From the NCBI RefSeq assembly GCF_001701025.1, contig NZ_CP016793.1:4960001-5024000 (forward strand): 64,000 bases of DNA. The letters run 5' to 3'. Below the pieces are notes generated by a model. The model was not told the DNA's origin. It did not search any database and saw nothing but the letters and a program-made list of their open reading frames with translations. This document shows, in pieces, positions 1 to 9,806 of the stretch (the stretch's first letter is position 1; each line of letters begins with the position of its first letter). The stretch comes from Lentzea guizhouensis. GTDB lineage: Bacteria > Actinomycetota > Actinomycetes > Mycobacteriales > Pseudonocardiaceae. Made by a program: the position numbers and the translations under genes.

Positions 1-404
1 GAGTCGGCCTCCCACCGCACCGCCGAGCCACCGCGGGCCGACCGGGTGATCACCGTCACCGACGAGGCGACCAGGAAGCACGACAGCATGCCCACGCCGA
101 ACTGGCCCAGGAACCCCTCGCGCGCGAACCCCAGCTCGTCGCGCTTCGACGTGCGGCCCAGCGTGGACAGCAGCTCGTGCACCTCGGCCTCGGTGAGGCC
201 CACACCGGTGTCGGTGATCGTCAGCGTGGAGCCGCAGGTGATCGTGACCTCGGCAGGGCACGACGGGTCCAGCTCGCGCCGCGCCGTGATCGCGTCCACG
301 GCGTTCTGCAGCAGCTCACGCACGTAGACGCGGGGGCTGCTGTACAGGTGGTGGCTGAGCAGGTCGATGATGCCGCGCAGGTCGACGCGGAAGGTGTGCG
401 ACAT
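1..404 (-). CDS. HSP90-family molecular chaperone, N-terminal part (cut by window edge)
   Basis: Only the first ~134 residues are present; the rest lies left of the window. The protein opens MSHTFRVDLRGIIDLLSHHLY and continues YVRELLQNAVDAI, then TDTGVGLTEAEV and FLGQFGVGMLS. These are the ATP-binding motifs of the GHKL fold of HSP90: the E/N of helix 1, the DTGVG loop and the GQFGVG lid. The family binds ATP in this domain and remodels client proteins in the cytosol. I chose ATG at 402-404; an in-frame ATG at 414-416 would add MGGI. It is divergent from pheS. Many actinobacteria have such short HSP90-like proteins beside or instead of classical htpG, so I give no symbol. Confidence 0.85.
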   Translation of the reverse strand, partial: MSHTFRVDLRGIIDLLSHHLYSSPRVYVRELLQNAVDAITARRELDPSCPAEVTITCGSTLTITDTGVGLTEAEVHELLSTLGRTSKRDELGFAREGFLGQFGVGMLSCFLVASSVTVITRSARGGSAVRWEAD

Positions 405-474
405 GATGCCGCCCATCCTAGGGACGCGATCCCGACCGGCGCCGCCATTTATGAGGAACGGCTCGGGGCGGTCA

Positions 475-1606
<1,132 letters not shown>

Positions 1607-1611
1607 GCCGG

Positions 1612-4089
1612 ATGCGCATCCCGGTCAGCTGGCTGGTCGAACACCTCGGTTTCGACGAGATCCCCACCCCTGACGAGCTCGCCGAGGCGTTCGTGCGCAT
1701 CGGCATCGAGGTCGAGGAGGTGAGCCCCCTCGGCCCCGTCACCGGCCCGATCGTCGCCGGTCGCGTCGTGGAGATCGAGGAGCTCACCGAGTTCAAGAAG
1801 CCGATCCGCTACTGCAAGGTCGAGGTCGGCCCGGAGCAGGTCAACAACATCATCTGCGGTGCGAACAACTTCGTCGAGGGCGACTCGGTCGTCGTCGCGC
1901 TGCCCGGTGCCGTGCTGCCCGGCGGTTTCACGATCTCCGCGCGCAAGACGTACGGCCGCACGTCCGAGGGCATGATCTGCGCCGCCGACGAGCTCGGCAT
2001 CGGCGACGACCACTCCGGCATCCTCGTGCTGCCCTCGGGCACCGCGACGCCGGGTGACGACGCGCTGGAGCTGCTCGGCCTGGACGACACCGTCATCGAG
2101 GTCTCGCCGACGCCCGACCGCGGCTACGCGTTCTCGGTGCGCGGACTGGCCCGCGAGATCGCGTGCGCGCTGGACGTGCCGTTCGGCGACCCCGGTCTCG
2201 CCGAGATCCCGGAGCCGGAGGGCGAGGCCTGGCCGGTCCACATCGAGGACCGCACCGGCTGCTCGCGCTTCGTGGCCCGCCGGGTCACCGGTGTCGACCC
2301 GACCGCGCCCACGCCGTGGTGGATGCGCCGCCGCCTGATGCTGGCCGGCATGCGTTCCATCTCGCTGCCGGTCGACATCACCAACTACGTGATGCTCGAA
2401 CTGGGCCAGCCGCTGCACGCGTTCGACGCGGCGGCAGTGCAGGGCCGCCTGGTCGTGCGCCGGGCCGCCGTCGGCGAGAAGCTCACGACGCTGGACGACG
2501 CGGTGCGTGCGTTGGACGTCGATGACATCGTCATCGCCGACGACTCCGGTGTCGTGTCACTGGCCGGTGTCATGGGTGGCGCGTCGACCGAGGTCCGCGA
2601 CAGCTCCTCGGACATCCTGCTCGAGGCCGCGAACTGGGACCCGGCGTCCATCGCCCGCACGGTCCGCCGCCACAAGCTGCCGTCGGAGGCCGCCAAGCGC
2701 TTCGAGCGCACGGTGGACCCCGCGCTGGCGCCGGTGGCGCTGGAACGGGCCGCGAAGCTGCTGGTGCACTACGGCGACGGCGCCATCAAGCCGGGCCGCA
2801 CCGACGTCGGCGCGGCCGTGCTGCCCGAGCCCGTGTCGATGCCGATCGACCTGCCCGACCGCGTCGCCGGCGTCCGCTACGCGCGTGGCGTGACGGCCCG
2901 TCGCCTCGGCCAGATCGGCTGCCAGGTCGCGGTGACCACCTCGGACGACGGTCAGACGATCGTCACCGCGACGCCGCCGCCGTGGCGTGCCGACCTCGTG
3001 CAGCCCGCCGACCTGGTGGAGGAGGTGCTGCGGCTGGAGGGCTACGACACGATCCCGTCCGTGCTGCCGCCCGCGCCCGCCGGTCGTGGCCTGACCGAGC
3101 AGCAGCGCCGCCGCCGCACGGTGTGGCGCACGCTGGCCGAGGACGGTTTCGTCGAGGTCAAGCCGTTCCCGTTCATCGACCCGTCGGTGTTCGACGCGTT
3201 CGGGCTGGCCGCGGATGACGTGCGGCGCAACACCGTGGGCGTGCTGAACCCGCTGGAGGCGGACAAGAACGCCCTCGCGACGACCCTGCTGCCGGGCCTG
3301 CTGGAGACGCTGCAGCGCAACCTGGCCCGTGGTGCCCGCGATGTCGCGCTCTACAACGTCGCCCAGGTGACGTTGCCGCGCGCGCAGCAGGTGCCGGTGC
3401 CGTCGCTGGGTGTCGACCGCCGTCCCACCGAGGCCGAGGTCGCCTCGATGCTGGCCGCGCTGCCGCAGCAGCCGCTGCACGTCGCGGGTGTCCTGACCGG
3501 CCACCGCGAACTGGCCGGCTGGTGGGGCAAGGGCCGCATCGCCGACTGGTCGGACGCCGTCGAGGCGGCTCGCCGGGTGGGCCAGGCGTACGGGGTGACC
3601 CTGCGGGTCGTGGCCTCGGACCTGCTGCCGTGGCACCCCGGCCGCTGCGCCGAGCTGCGCGTCGGCGACTGGCCGGTGGGTCACGCCGGCGAGCTGCACC
3701 CGAAGGTCGTCGAGGCGCTGGGCCTGCCCAAGCGCACGGTGGCGTTCGAGCTCGACCTCGACGCGCTGCCGCTGGACGACCACCGCCCGGCCCCGATGGT
3801 GTCGCCGTACCCGCCCGTGCTGCTGGACGTGGCACTGGTCGTCGACGCCTCCGTGCCGGTGCAGTCGGTGTCGGAGGTCCTGCGTGCCTCCGCCGGTGAG
3901 CTGCTGGAGGACATCCGGTTGTTCGACGTCTACACGGGCGAGCAGGTGGGCGAGGGCAAGAAGTCGCTCGCGTACTCGTTGCGCTTCCGTGCCGCCGACC
4001 GCACGCTGACGGTGGAGGAGGCGACCGCGGCCCGCGACGCCGCCGTTGCCGCTGCCGGTGAGCGGGTGGGCGCAGCACTGCGCGCCTGA
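1612..4089 (+). CDS. pheT: phenylalanyl-tRNA synthetase beta subunit
   Basis: 825 residues. It starts MRIPVSWLVEHLGF, the usual PheT N-terminus, at ATG 1612, with GGAACGGAGG about 15 bp upstream at the end of pheS. The domains follow the family order: N-terminal tRNA-binding EMAP/OB-like domain (about 40-150, with NNIICGANNFVEGD), B3/B4 editing region that hydrolyses mischarged Tyr-tRNA-Phe (GCSRFVARRVTGV, NYVMLELGQPLHAFDA, GVMGGASTEV), B5 domain, inactive class II core, and C-terminal ferredoxin-like anticodon-binding FDX-ACB domain (YPPVLLDVALVVD, IRLFDVYTGEQVGEGKKSLAYSLRF). The open frame extends upstream inside pheS, but that part is not the native protein. The gene ends at a terminator hairpin. 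Confidence 0.98.
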   Translation: MRIPVSWLVEHLGFDEIPTPDELAEAFVRIGIEVEEVSPLGPVTGPIVAGRVVEIEELTEFKKPIRYCKVEVGPEQVNNIICGANNFVEGDSVVVALPGAVLPGGFTISARKTYGRTSEGMICAADELGIGDDHSGILVLPSGTATPGDDALELLGLDDTVIEVSPTPDRGYAFSVRGLAREIACALDVPFGDPGLAEIPEPEGEAWPVHIEDRTGCSRFVARRVTGVDPTAPTPWWMRRRLMLAGMRSISLPVDITNYVMLELGQPLHAFDAAAVQGRLVVRRAAVGEKLTTLDDAVRALDVDDIVIADDSGVVSLAGVMGGASTEVRDSSSDILLEAANWDPASIARTVRRHKLPSEAAKRFERTVDPALAPVALERAAKLLVHYGDGAIKPGRTDVGAAVLPEPVSMPIDLPDRVAGVRYARGVTARRLGQIGCQVAVTTSDDGQTIVTATPPPWRADLVQPADLVEEVLRLEGYDTIPSVLPPAPAGRGLTEQQRRRRTVWRTLAEDGFVEVKPFPFIDPSVFDAFGLAADDVRRNTVGVLNPLEADKNALATTLLPGLLETLQRNLARGARDVALYNVAQVTLPRAQQVPVPSLGVDRRPTEAEVASMLAALPQQPLHVAGVLTGHRELAGWWGKGRIADWSDAVEAARRVGQAYGVTLRVVASDLLPWHPGRCAELRVGDWPVGHAGELHPKVVEALGLPKRTVAFELDLDALPLDDHRPAPMVSPYPPVLLDVALVVDASVPVQSVSEVLRASAGELLEDIRLFDVYTGEQVGEGKKSLAYSLRFRAADRTLTVEEATAARDAAVAAAGERVGAALRA

Positions 4090-4105
4090 TCGGTTGTGCT
4101 TGGTG

Positions 4106-4138
4106 AAGCCCGAGGTTCTTCGGAGCCTCGGGCTTTTC
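4106..4138 (+). terminator. Rho-independent terminator of pheST
   Basis: AAGCCCGAGG (4106-4115), a 10-nt loop, CCTCGGGCTT (4126-4135), then TTTCC. The 10-bp perfect stem sits 16 bp after the pheT stop. Confidence 0.85.
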
Positions 4139-4141
4139 CGC

Positions 4142-4548
4142 GTCATCGGGCCCGATACCTCCGGAATCGGCACGACCCGAGACGTGAAAGCGAGCATCCG
4201 TCAGGTGCAGGTGTGCGCGACGGCCGGGACGCACTGGGCCAGCACGGCGATTGTTCGAAGCTGTACGTAGAAGTTCACTCGATCGACTGAGTCTCGTAGA
4301 TCCGGATTTGGATCAAATCAGCAGGTGGTAGCCCTGTGTAGCTGTCAAGGTGCCAAAGTCCCTCATTACACAGGAAAATCGGCGCCCGTCAGACGCTTGC
4401 GCGGTACGTGAAGATTCTCCAAGATTGGCGGCGCGGCCCGCTGGGCCGAGGGGCGAAGCGATGAACCACCGGGCGAGTTGGTCGCCGGTCCGGTGGGGAG
4501 CTAGAGGCGAACCCACCGCCTGGAGCAACAACTCTGGAGAGTTGCGCC
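4142..4548 (+). other. gene-free leader region before the secreted protein gene
   Basis: About 400 bp without a convincing gene. It is less GC-rich than its surroundings around 4260-4380. Close to the downstream ATG it has GC-rich inverted segments (GCGGCCCGCTGGGCC near 4432-4446) and CAACTC-TGGA-GAGTTG (4529-4544), whose right arm and loop contain the GGAGAG ribosome-binding site. It may be a structured 5' UTR; I recognise no known riboswitch with confidence. Confidence 0.4.
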
Positions 4549-5046
4549 ATGCGTAGTCTGGGTCCTCGCCTGGAGATCGCCGTCTCGCTGACGATCCTCA
4601 TGGTCGGTGCGGCCGTCGTGGCGGCCATGCACCTGACGTGGCCCGAGCCGCAGGCTCCGGCGATGGCCTACTCGGTGAGCAGCGGCGAGTCCGGCATGCA
4701 GCAGCTGAAGCCGTTCGAGATCAACGACATCTCCGGCGCGCCGGTCGAGCTCACGCCCGGTGCCGAGGGCGAGCGCACGGTGCGGCTGTCGAACCCCAAC
4801 GCCGTCGGCATCATCGTCGAGAGCCTGTCCGCGGTGCCGGGCCAGCCGCTGGACGCCACGCAGCAGCGCGTCGCGGGGTGTCCCGCCGGGGTGCTGACCG
4901 TCGTGCCGCTGACCGCGATCGTGGAGATCCCGGCAGGGGGAGCGGTCGAGGTCACCATGAAGGTCCAGGTGGCGGCCGACGTGCCGGCCGCGTGTGCCGA
5001 GCTGGTCTTCCCGCTCACCTACTCCGGCCGCGCGAAGCACGGCTGA
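4549..5046 (+). CDS. putative exported or membrane-anchored protein of unknown function
   Basis: 165 residues. Residues about 8-27 (LEIAVSLTILMVGAAVVAAM) form one hydrophobic segment, either an uncleaved anchor or a signal peptide. The rest is predicted extracytoplasmic with a beta-sandwich-like pattern (ERTVRLSNPNAVGIIVESLSA, GAVEVTMKVQVAADVPAAC) and two Cys (CPAG, AACAELVFPLTYSG) that could form a disulfide. This resembles the many small Ig-like exported proteins of actinobacteria; I know no function for it. ATG 4549 is preceded by GGAGAG at 4536-4541. The 3' end overlaps the convergent acetyltransferase gene by 32 bp, on opposite strands. Confidence 0.75.
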   Translation: MRSLGPRLEIAVSLTILMVGAAVVAAMHLTWPEPQAPAMAYSVSSGESGMQQLKPFEINDISGAPVELTPGAEGERTVRLSNPNAVGIIVESLSAVPGQPLDATQQRVAGCPAGVLTVVPLTAIVEIPAGGAVEVTMKVQVAADVPAACAELVFPLTYSGRAKHG

Positions 5047-5578
5047 CCAACCGCTCGCGGGCGGCCGGCCACTCGGCCGCCAGCACGGAGTGGACGACCG
5101 TGTCGCACTGGGTGCCGTCCGGCCTGGTCAGGTGGGACCGCAGCACGCCGTCCCGCGCAGCGCCGAGCTTCTCGATCGCCCGCTGCGACGGCACGTTCGA
5201 AGCGTCCGTGTACCAGGCGACGCGCAGCACGCCGCGCGCCTCGAACGCCTCGGTCAGCAACAGCAGCTCGGTCTCGGGGTTGATCGCGGTGCCGTGCCAG
5301 TCGCTGCCGATCACCGTGTAGCCGATCGCCAGCCTGCGGTGTTCCGGCACGACCTCGTAGAACGACGTCGTGCCCACCACCCGGCCGCTGCCGTTCTCGA
5401 TCTGCGCGAACGGCTCCCGCGTCAGCACCGCGTCGGCGATCCACTGCCGCATCTCGTCGACGTCGCGGGGCTGGTCGCCCGGCAGCCACCTCCACAGGTC
5501 CGGATCGCGGGTGACCTCGAACAGGCCCTCGGCGTGCGCCGGCGTCAGCGGTTCCAGCCGCACGTGATCCCACCTCAT
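5015..5578 (-). CDS. GNAT-family N-acetyltransferase (RimJ/RimL-like)
   Basis: 187 residues. The order of motifs fits the GNAT fold used by RimJ/RimL-type enzymes: VRLEPLTPAHAEGLFE at the N-terminus, an IENGSGRVVGTTSFYEV strand, the LAIGYTVIGSDWHGTAINPE segment, LLLTEAFEARGVLRVAWYTDASNVPSQRAIEKLGAARDGVLRSH, and a C-terminal strand. Such enzymes transfer acetyl from acetyl-CoA to protein N-termini or small amines; the substrate here is unknown. A classical RxxGxG/A loop is only loosely kept, as is usual in this subgroup. ATG at 5576-5578. The AlkD-like gene lies 10 bp upstream on the same strand, so they probably share a transcript. Confidence 0.88.
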   Translation of the reverse strand: MRWDHVRLEPLTPAHAEGLFEVTRDPDLWRWLPGDQPRDVDEMRQWIADAVLTREPFAQIENGSGRVVGTTSFYEVVPEHRRLAIGYTVIGSDWHGTAINPETELLLLTEAFEARGVLRVAWYTDASNVPSQRAIEKLGAARDGVLRSHLTRPDGTQCDTVVHSVLAAEWPAARERLVSRASRGRSR

Positions 5579-5588
5579 GTGGTCGACC

Positions 5589-6257
5589 CTAGAGGTGTTT
5601 CAGAGCCTCCCGCCGCGACAACGGCGACAGCCCCGGCCGCGCCTGCACGAATGCCCGCACCCACCCCGGCTCGGTCTTCGCGTACTCGCGCAGCGCCCAT
5701 CCGATCCCCTTGCGCAGGAAGAAGTCCGGGTCGTCCAGGTTGGCGTCGACGCACACCGCCAACAGCTCGTCGTCCGTGGCGCCCTTGAACCCGAGCTGGC
5801 AGATCACCGACGTCCGCCGCCGCCACCGGTCCCCGTCCGTCGACCACTTCAGCATCAACGGCCGGACCACCTCGGGGGACGAACGCAGCAACGGGCCGAC
5901 CCGCTTCGACGCGATCTCGTCGACGTAGTCCCACCACGCGCCGGTGACGATCATCTCGTCGAACCACGGCATGAGGTCGACGGAGAGAAATCGTTTGTCC
6001 CCGCTCAATGACAGTGCGACATACCGTTCCTCGCGATAGCGGGCCTCGCGCCACAACGTCTGCACGGCGTCGAGCCAAACGTTCCGGTCGTCGATTCGCG
6101 GCAACGTCTTCAGCAACGCCACCCGGCCCGGCTTCTGCACACCGAGGAACGGCATGTCCGACTTCATGTACGCCTGCATCTCCGGTGCCTTGACCGGGTC
6201 CGCCAGCTCGGCCAGCCCGGTCCGCACGGCGTCGACCAACGCCTCTCCAGCAGTCAC
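5589..6257 (-). CDS. DNA alkylation repair protein, AlkD-like HEAT-repeat glycosylase
   Basis: 222 residues from GTG at 6255-6257 (a GTG at 6282-6284 would add nine). The protein is all-helical, like AlkD, which excises bulky or cationic N3/N7-alkylpurines without base flipping. Family residues can be seen: the Trp/Asp pair in GAWWDYVDEIASKRVGPLL and Arg in DRWRRRTSVICQLGFK, matching the catalytic W-D-R set of AlkD, and the C-terminal FFLRKGIGWALREYAKTEPGWVRAF. PFLGVQKPGRVALLK near residue 40 is also typical. It is upstream of and co-oriented with the acetyltransferase gene. The start is uncertain because neither GTG has a Shine-Dalgarno sequence. Confidence 0.88.
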   Translation of the reverse strand: MTAGEALVDAVRTGLAELADPVKAPEMQAYMKSDMPFLGVQKPGRVALLKTLPRIDDRNVWLDAVQTLWREARYREERYVALSLSGDKRFLSVDLMPWFDEMIVTGAWWDYVDEIASKRVGPLLRSSPEVVRPLMLKWSTDGDRWRRRTSVICQLGFKGATDDELLAVCVDANLDDPDFFLRKGIGWALREYAKTEPGWVRAFVQARPGLSPLSRREALKHL

Positions 6258-6452
6258 GCCAGCACTGTACGACCGGAGCCCCACTTGCGCTGACGTTCAT
6301 CCGATCGCCTGAAAGATGACGGTCAATCGGCTTACAGATGTCGAATTCCGCGGAGCAAATAGCGGCACCAAGCTAACGAAAACGCAAAACATCTCCGGCG
6401 CGCCCCTCACTGTGAACAACAAACACATGTGCGGCCACTACAGTTCGCGTTC

Positions 6453-7469
6453 ATGCGCGTGCTGATGGTTGTGGTGGCGCTCGTGCTCGGCAGCATGAGC
6501 GCCACCAAGGCGGAATCGGCGGATTTCCTCGATCTGCCGCTGCTCAACGGAAACGGTGAGCAGAGCGGTGGCGTGCACCCGGACCTGCCGGCCGACCGGG
6601 TCGTGCTGGAGCGCGCGCTCGACTCCGCCCGTGCCAGGGGCCTGCACCCGACCCGCTACCGGGCGCTGCTGTGGCAGTACTGGGTCGTCCGCGCCGCTGA
6701 CGACGCCGGTGTGAACCTCGCCGACTGGGACCCGCGGCGCAGCGCCGAGCACAACCGCCCGATCATCTTCGCCGTCTACGACTTCTACGCCCGCCTCTAC
6801 CTCGCCCATCCCGACGAGCTGCGGTGGATGGGGTTCGCGAACATCGGCGCGCCCGCGTTCGCCGCCGGCATGCTCGACCTCGGCACGCTGCCGGAGTTCC
6901 GGTACTTCTCCTCGATGCTGATGTCGATGCAGAAGCACATCTTCATGGACCTCGGCGCCATGCACGCCGCCTACCTGAGCGGCGGCACCGCGGCCGTGGA
7001 GGAGATGCGCGACGCCGGGATCATCGACGCCGCCACCACCGCGGCCTGGGCCGACCCGGCGCGGGCGGTGCTGGCGTTCTCCAACCGCGAGCAGAACGTG
7101 GTGATCCCCGACCAGTTCGACCGGATGCGCGGCCGCCTGCTGCCGCCGGGCGAGATCGTCACCTACGCGATGACGGTGGCCGGGCCGATGCCGGTACCGG
7201 GCGCCAAGACGCCGGCGCGGTACCGGCCGCTGCTGTGCGCCCCGTTGCCCGCGTTCAACTACGCGGACCGCCACGCCCGCTGGGACTTCCTCAGCAACGA
7301 CACCGTGCCCGCCTACGAACGCCTGACGCCGGAGACCGTGCGCGGCATCGTCACCCGCCCGTTCGGCGAGCGCGTGGCCGAGTACCGGGCGGCGGCGCGG
7401 TTGCTCGACCTGATCTTCAAGGCTCCGGCCACCGCCGCGGCGTGCGGCCTGTCGCTGCTGACCGGCTGA
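6453..7469 (+). CDS. secreted protein of unknown function
   Basis: 338 residues from ATG 6453. The N-terminus MRVLMVVVALVLGSMSATKAES is a clear signal peptide with a likely cut after TKA. The mature protein is mostly helical with aromatic-rich segments (YRALLWQYWVVRAADDAG, PIIFAVYDFYARLYLAHPDELRWMGFANIGAP, EFRYFSSMLMSMQKHIFMDLGAMHAAYL) and ends near a Cys (AAACGLSLL). I do not recognise the family. An in-frame GTG at 6429 would place eight non-signal residues before the signal peptide and is less likely. TACAGT (6439-6444) sits 8 bp before the ATG, so a leaderless message is possible. The upstream ~150 bp are unusually AT-rich for this genome. Confidence 0.8.
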   Translation: MRVLMVVVALVLGSMSATKAESADFLDLPLLNGNGEQSGGVHPDLPADRVVLERALDSARARGLHPTRYRALLWQYWVVRAADDAGVNLADWDPRRSAEHNRPIIFAVYDFYARLYLAHPDELRWMGFANIGAPAFAAGMLDLGTLPEFRYFSSMLMSMQKHIFMDLGAMHAAYLSGGTAAVEEMRDAGIIDAATTAAWADPARAVLAFSNREQNVVIPDQFDRMRGRLLPPGEIVTYAMTVAGPMPVPGAKTPARYRPLLCAPLPAFNYADRHARWDFLSNDTVPAYERLTPETVRGIVTRPFGERVAEYRAAARLLDLIFKAPATAAACGLSLLTG

Positions 7470-7472
7470 GGA

Positions 7473-7698
7473 TCACGAACGCCGCAGCTCGTCGAGCACC
7501 GCCAGCCGGTCCTCGGCGAGGATGCGGCGGGTGGTGACGCGGTCGGGGTGGTGCCAGCCGCCGGCGGTGATCTCCTCGCCGGAGGCGATGTACCCGGCGT
7601 AGGTCAGGTCGCTGACGAGGCGGGACTTCTCGTCCAGCGACAGGCCGTGGAAGAACCCTCCTGCCGGCGGCCATGGCCTCCGTCGCCCACGGGTTCAT
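7473..7698 (-). pseudogene. frameshifted remnant of a small protein gene
   Basis: On the minus strand one frame opens [13 protein letters not shown] from ATG 7696-7698. The adjacent frame, after the GGCAGGAGGG run near 7660, reads [60 protein letters not shown] and a TGA at 7473-7475. That second frame has the third-position G/C bias and amphipathic helices of a real protein but no start codon of its own. Removing one base from the G/A run would join both into a ~73-aa protein. It is either a recent pseudogene or a sequencing indel. I do not know the family. Confidence 0.5.
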
Positions 7699-7745
7699 CT
7701 TTCGTTCAGGGGTGGAATCGGACTCGTCTTAGTAGGCTGCCGACC

Positions 7746-9161
7746 ATGACGTCGTACGACTACGACCTGATCGTCATCGGCTCCGGTCCTGGTGGCCAGA
7801 AGGCGGCGATCGCGGGTGCGAAACTGGGCAAGCGCGTAGCGATCATCGACAGGCAGGAGATGGTCGGCGGCGTCTGCGCGAACACGGGCACGATCCCGTC
7901 GAAGACGCTGCGCGAAGCCGTGATGTTCCTGACCGGCATGAGCCAGCGCGAGCTCTACGGCGCGAGCTACCGGGTCAAGCAGGACATCACGATCTCCGAC
8001 CTGATGGCGCGCACCCAGCACGTGATCGGGCGCGAGGTCCAGGTCGTGCGGGCGCAGCTGCACCGCAACGGCATCGACCTGCTCAACGGGCTCGGCCGGT
8101 TCGTGGACGCGCACACCGTTGCGGTGGAAGGAAGTCATCGTGGCGACCACACCAGGATCACCGGCGAGTACATCGTCATCGCCACCGGCACGACGCCCGC
8201 GCGTCCGTCCGCCGTGGACTTCGACGAGGAGCGGATCCTCGACTCCGACGAGGTCTTCGCGCTGACCGAGATCCCGTCGTCGCTGGTCGTGGTCGGCGCC
8301 GGCGTGATCGGCATCGAGTACGCGTCGATGTTCGCCGCGCTCGGCACCCGTGTCACGGTCGTCGAGCAGCGCGAGAAGATGCTGGACTTCTGCGACCCGG
8401 AGATCGTGGAGTCGCTGAAGTTCCACCTGCGCGACCAGGCCGTCACGTTCCGGTTCGACGAGAAGGTCGTCGACGTCTCGGTGTCGGACTCCGGCACGAT
8501 CACGACGCTGGCCTCCGGCAAGCGGATCCCGGCCGCCGCCGTCATGTACTCGGCGGGCCGGCAGGGCTGCACCGAGAAGCTCGACCTCGCCGCCGCGGGC
8601 CTGGAGGCCGACCGCCGCGGCCGGCTGTCCGTCGACGAGCACTACCGCACGCCGGTCGAGCACATCTACGCCGTGGGCGACGTGATCGGCTTCCCGGCGC
8701 TCGCGGCGACGTCGATGGACCAGGGCCGGCTGGCCGCCTACCACGCGTTCGGCGAGCCGGTGCACGAGCTGACGGGGCTGCAGCCGATCGGCATCTACAC
8801 GATCCCGGAGATCTCCTACTGCGGCGCCACGGAAGCCGAGCTGACCTCGTCCGCCGTGCCCTACGAGGTCGGCATCTCCCGCTACCGCGAGCTCGCCCGC
8901 GGCCAGATCGTCGGTGACGCGTACGGCATGCTGAAGCTGCTGGTGTCCACTGTGGACCGAAAGATCCTCGGCGTGCACGTGTTCGGCACGGGTGCGACCG
9001 ACCTGGTCCACATCGGCCAGGCCGTGATGGGCTGCGGTGGCACGGTCGACTACCTCGTCGACACGGTGTTCAACTACCCGACGCTGTCCGAGGCGTACAA
9101 GGTGGCGGCGCTCGACGCGACGAACAAGATCCGCGCGTTGGACAGGTTCAGCAACCTCTAA
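7746..9161 (+). CDS. sthA: Si-specific NAD(P)+ transhydrogenase (soluble)
   Basis: 471 residues. This flavoprotein of the pyridine-nucleotide disulfide reductase family moves reducing equivalents between NADPH and NAD+ in the cytosol. Visible features: FAD-binding [14 protein letters not shown] near residue 10, the segment [23 protein letters not shown](P)-binding [20 protein letters not shown] (about 180-200), the second FAD motif [14 protein letters not shown], and the C-terminal dimerisation domain. The redox CxxxxC pair of true disulfide reductases is reduced to a single Cys (C-A-N-T-G-T), as in SthA rather than lipoamide dehydrogenase. The ATG at 7746 directly precedes the typical [11 protein letters not shown] start. 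Its stop overlaps the convergent response-regulator stop by 3-4 bp. Confidence 0.95.
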   Translation: MTSYDYDLIVIGSGPGGQKAAIAGAKLGKRVAIIDRQEMVGGVCANTGTIPSKTLREAVMFLTGMSQRELYGASYRVKQDITISDLMARTQHVIGREVQVVRAQLHRNGIDLLNGLGRFVDAHTVAVEGSHRGDHTRITGEYIVIATGTTPARPSAVDFDEERILDSDEVFALTEIPSSLVVVGAGVIGIEYASMFAALGTRVTVVEQREKMLDFCDPEIVESLKFHLRDQAVTFRFDEKVVDVSVSDSGTITTLASGKRIPAAAVMYSAGRQGCTEKLDLAAAGLEADRRGRLSVDEHYRTPVEHIYAVGDVIGFPALAATSMDQGRLAAYHAFGEPVHELTGLQPIGIYTIPEISYCGATEAELTSSAVPYEVGISRYRELARGQIVGDAYGMLKLLVSTVDRKILGVHVFGTGATDLVHIGQAVMGCGGTVDYLVDTVFNYPTLSEAYKVAALDATNKIRALDRFSNL

Positions 9162-9796
9162 GTGGTGAGCCCGGCCTCATGGGCCACGATGGCGGCCTGC
9201 ACGCGGTTGGCGCAGTCGAGCTTGGGCAGGATCCGGCTGATGTGCGCCTTCACCGTGCCGGTCGCCATGTACAGCTGCTCGCCGATCTCGGTGTTGGACA
9301 GCCCGGACCCGACGAGCTTCAGCACCTCCCGCTCGGTCTCGGTGAGCGCGTCGATCTTGCGGCGCGCCTCCGAGCTGTTGTCCGGTGCGGTGAGGTGCCG
9401 TTCGATCAGGCGTTTGGTGATCTGCGGGGCGAGGATCGGCTCGCCGGCCGCCGCCTTGCGCACGGCGTTGATCAGCTCCTGCGGCGGGGTGTCCTTGAGC
9501 AGGAAGCCGGTCGCGCCGACCTTCAGCGCCTGGGCCACGTAGGAGTCCTCGCCGAACGTCGTGAGCATGACGACGTTGGCGGTCGGCGCGATCTGCTCGG
9601 CGGCCTTGAGGCCGTCGCCGCCGGGCATGCGGATGTCCAGCAGCACCACGTCCACCTGGTGCGCGCGGGCGTGCTCGACGGCCTGCTTGCCGTCGCTCGC
9701 CTCGGCCACCACGGTGATCTCCGGGTCGTTCTCCAGGATCAACCGGATGCCGGCGCGCATCAACGTCTCGTCGTCGGCGATGAGGACTCGGATCAC
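9158..9796 (-). CDS. NarL/FixJ-type response regulator of the adjacent kinases
   Basis: 212 residues from GTG 9796 ([10 protein letters not shown]); an upstream GTG at 9805 would add three. Receiver domain: acidic pocket ADDE, phospho-acceptor Asp in [15 protein letters not shown], Thr in VVMLTTF and Lys in [11 protein letters not shown]. The C-terminal LuxR helix-turn-helix reads [43 protein letters not shown]. It would bind DNA when phosphorylated by the DesK-type kinases encoded immediately upstream; only about 10 bp separate it from the stop of the nearer kinase. The target genes cannot be read from the sequence. Confidence 0.96.
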   Translation of the reverse strand: MIRVLIADDETLMRAGIRLILENDPEITVVAEASDGKQAVEHARAHQVDVVLLDIRMPGGDGLKAAEQIAPTANVVMLTTFGEDSYVAQALKVGATGFLLKDTPPQELINAVRKAAAGEPILAPQITKRLIERHLTAPDNSSEARRKIDALTETEREVLKLVGSGLSNTEIGEQLYMATGTVKAHISRILPKLDCANRVQAAIVAHEAGLTT

Positions 9797-9806
9797 GCGG
9801 CACACC

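Noticed and set aside
4380..4548. Cyclic-di-AMP (ydaO-type) riboswitch
   Set aside because: Only a GGGGCGAAGCG-like piece is recognisable; the other conserved segments could not be placed, so it is not called as a feature.
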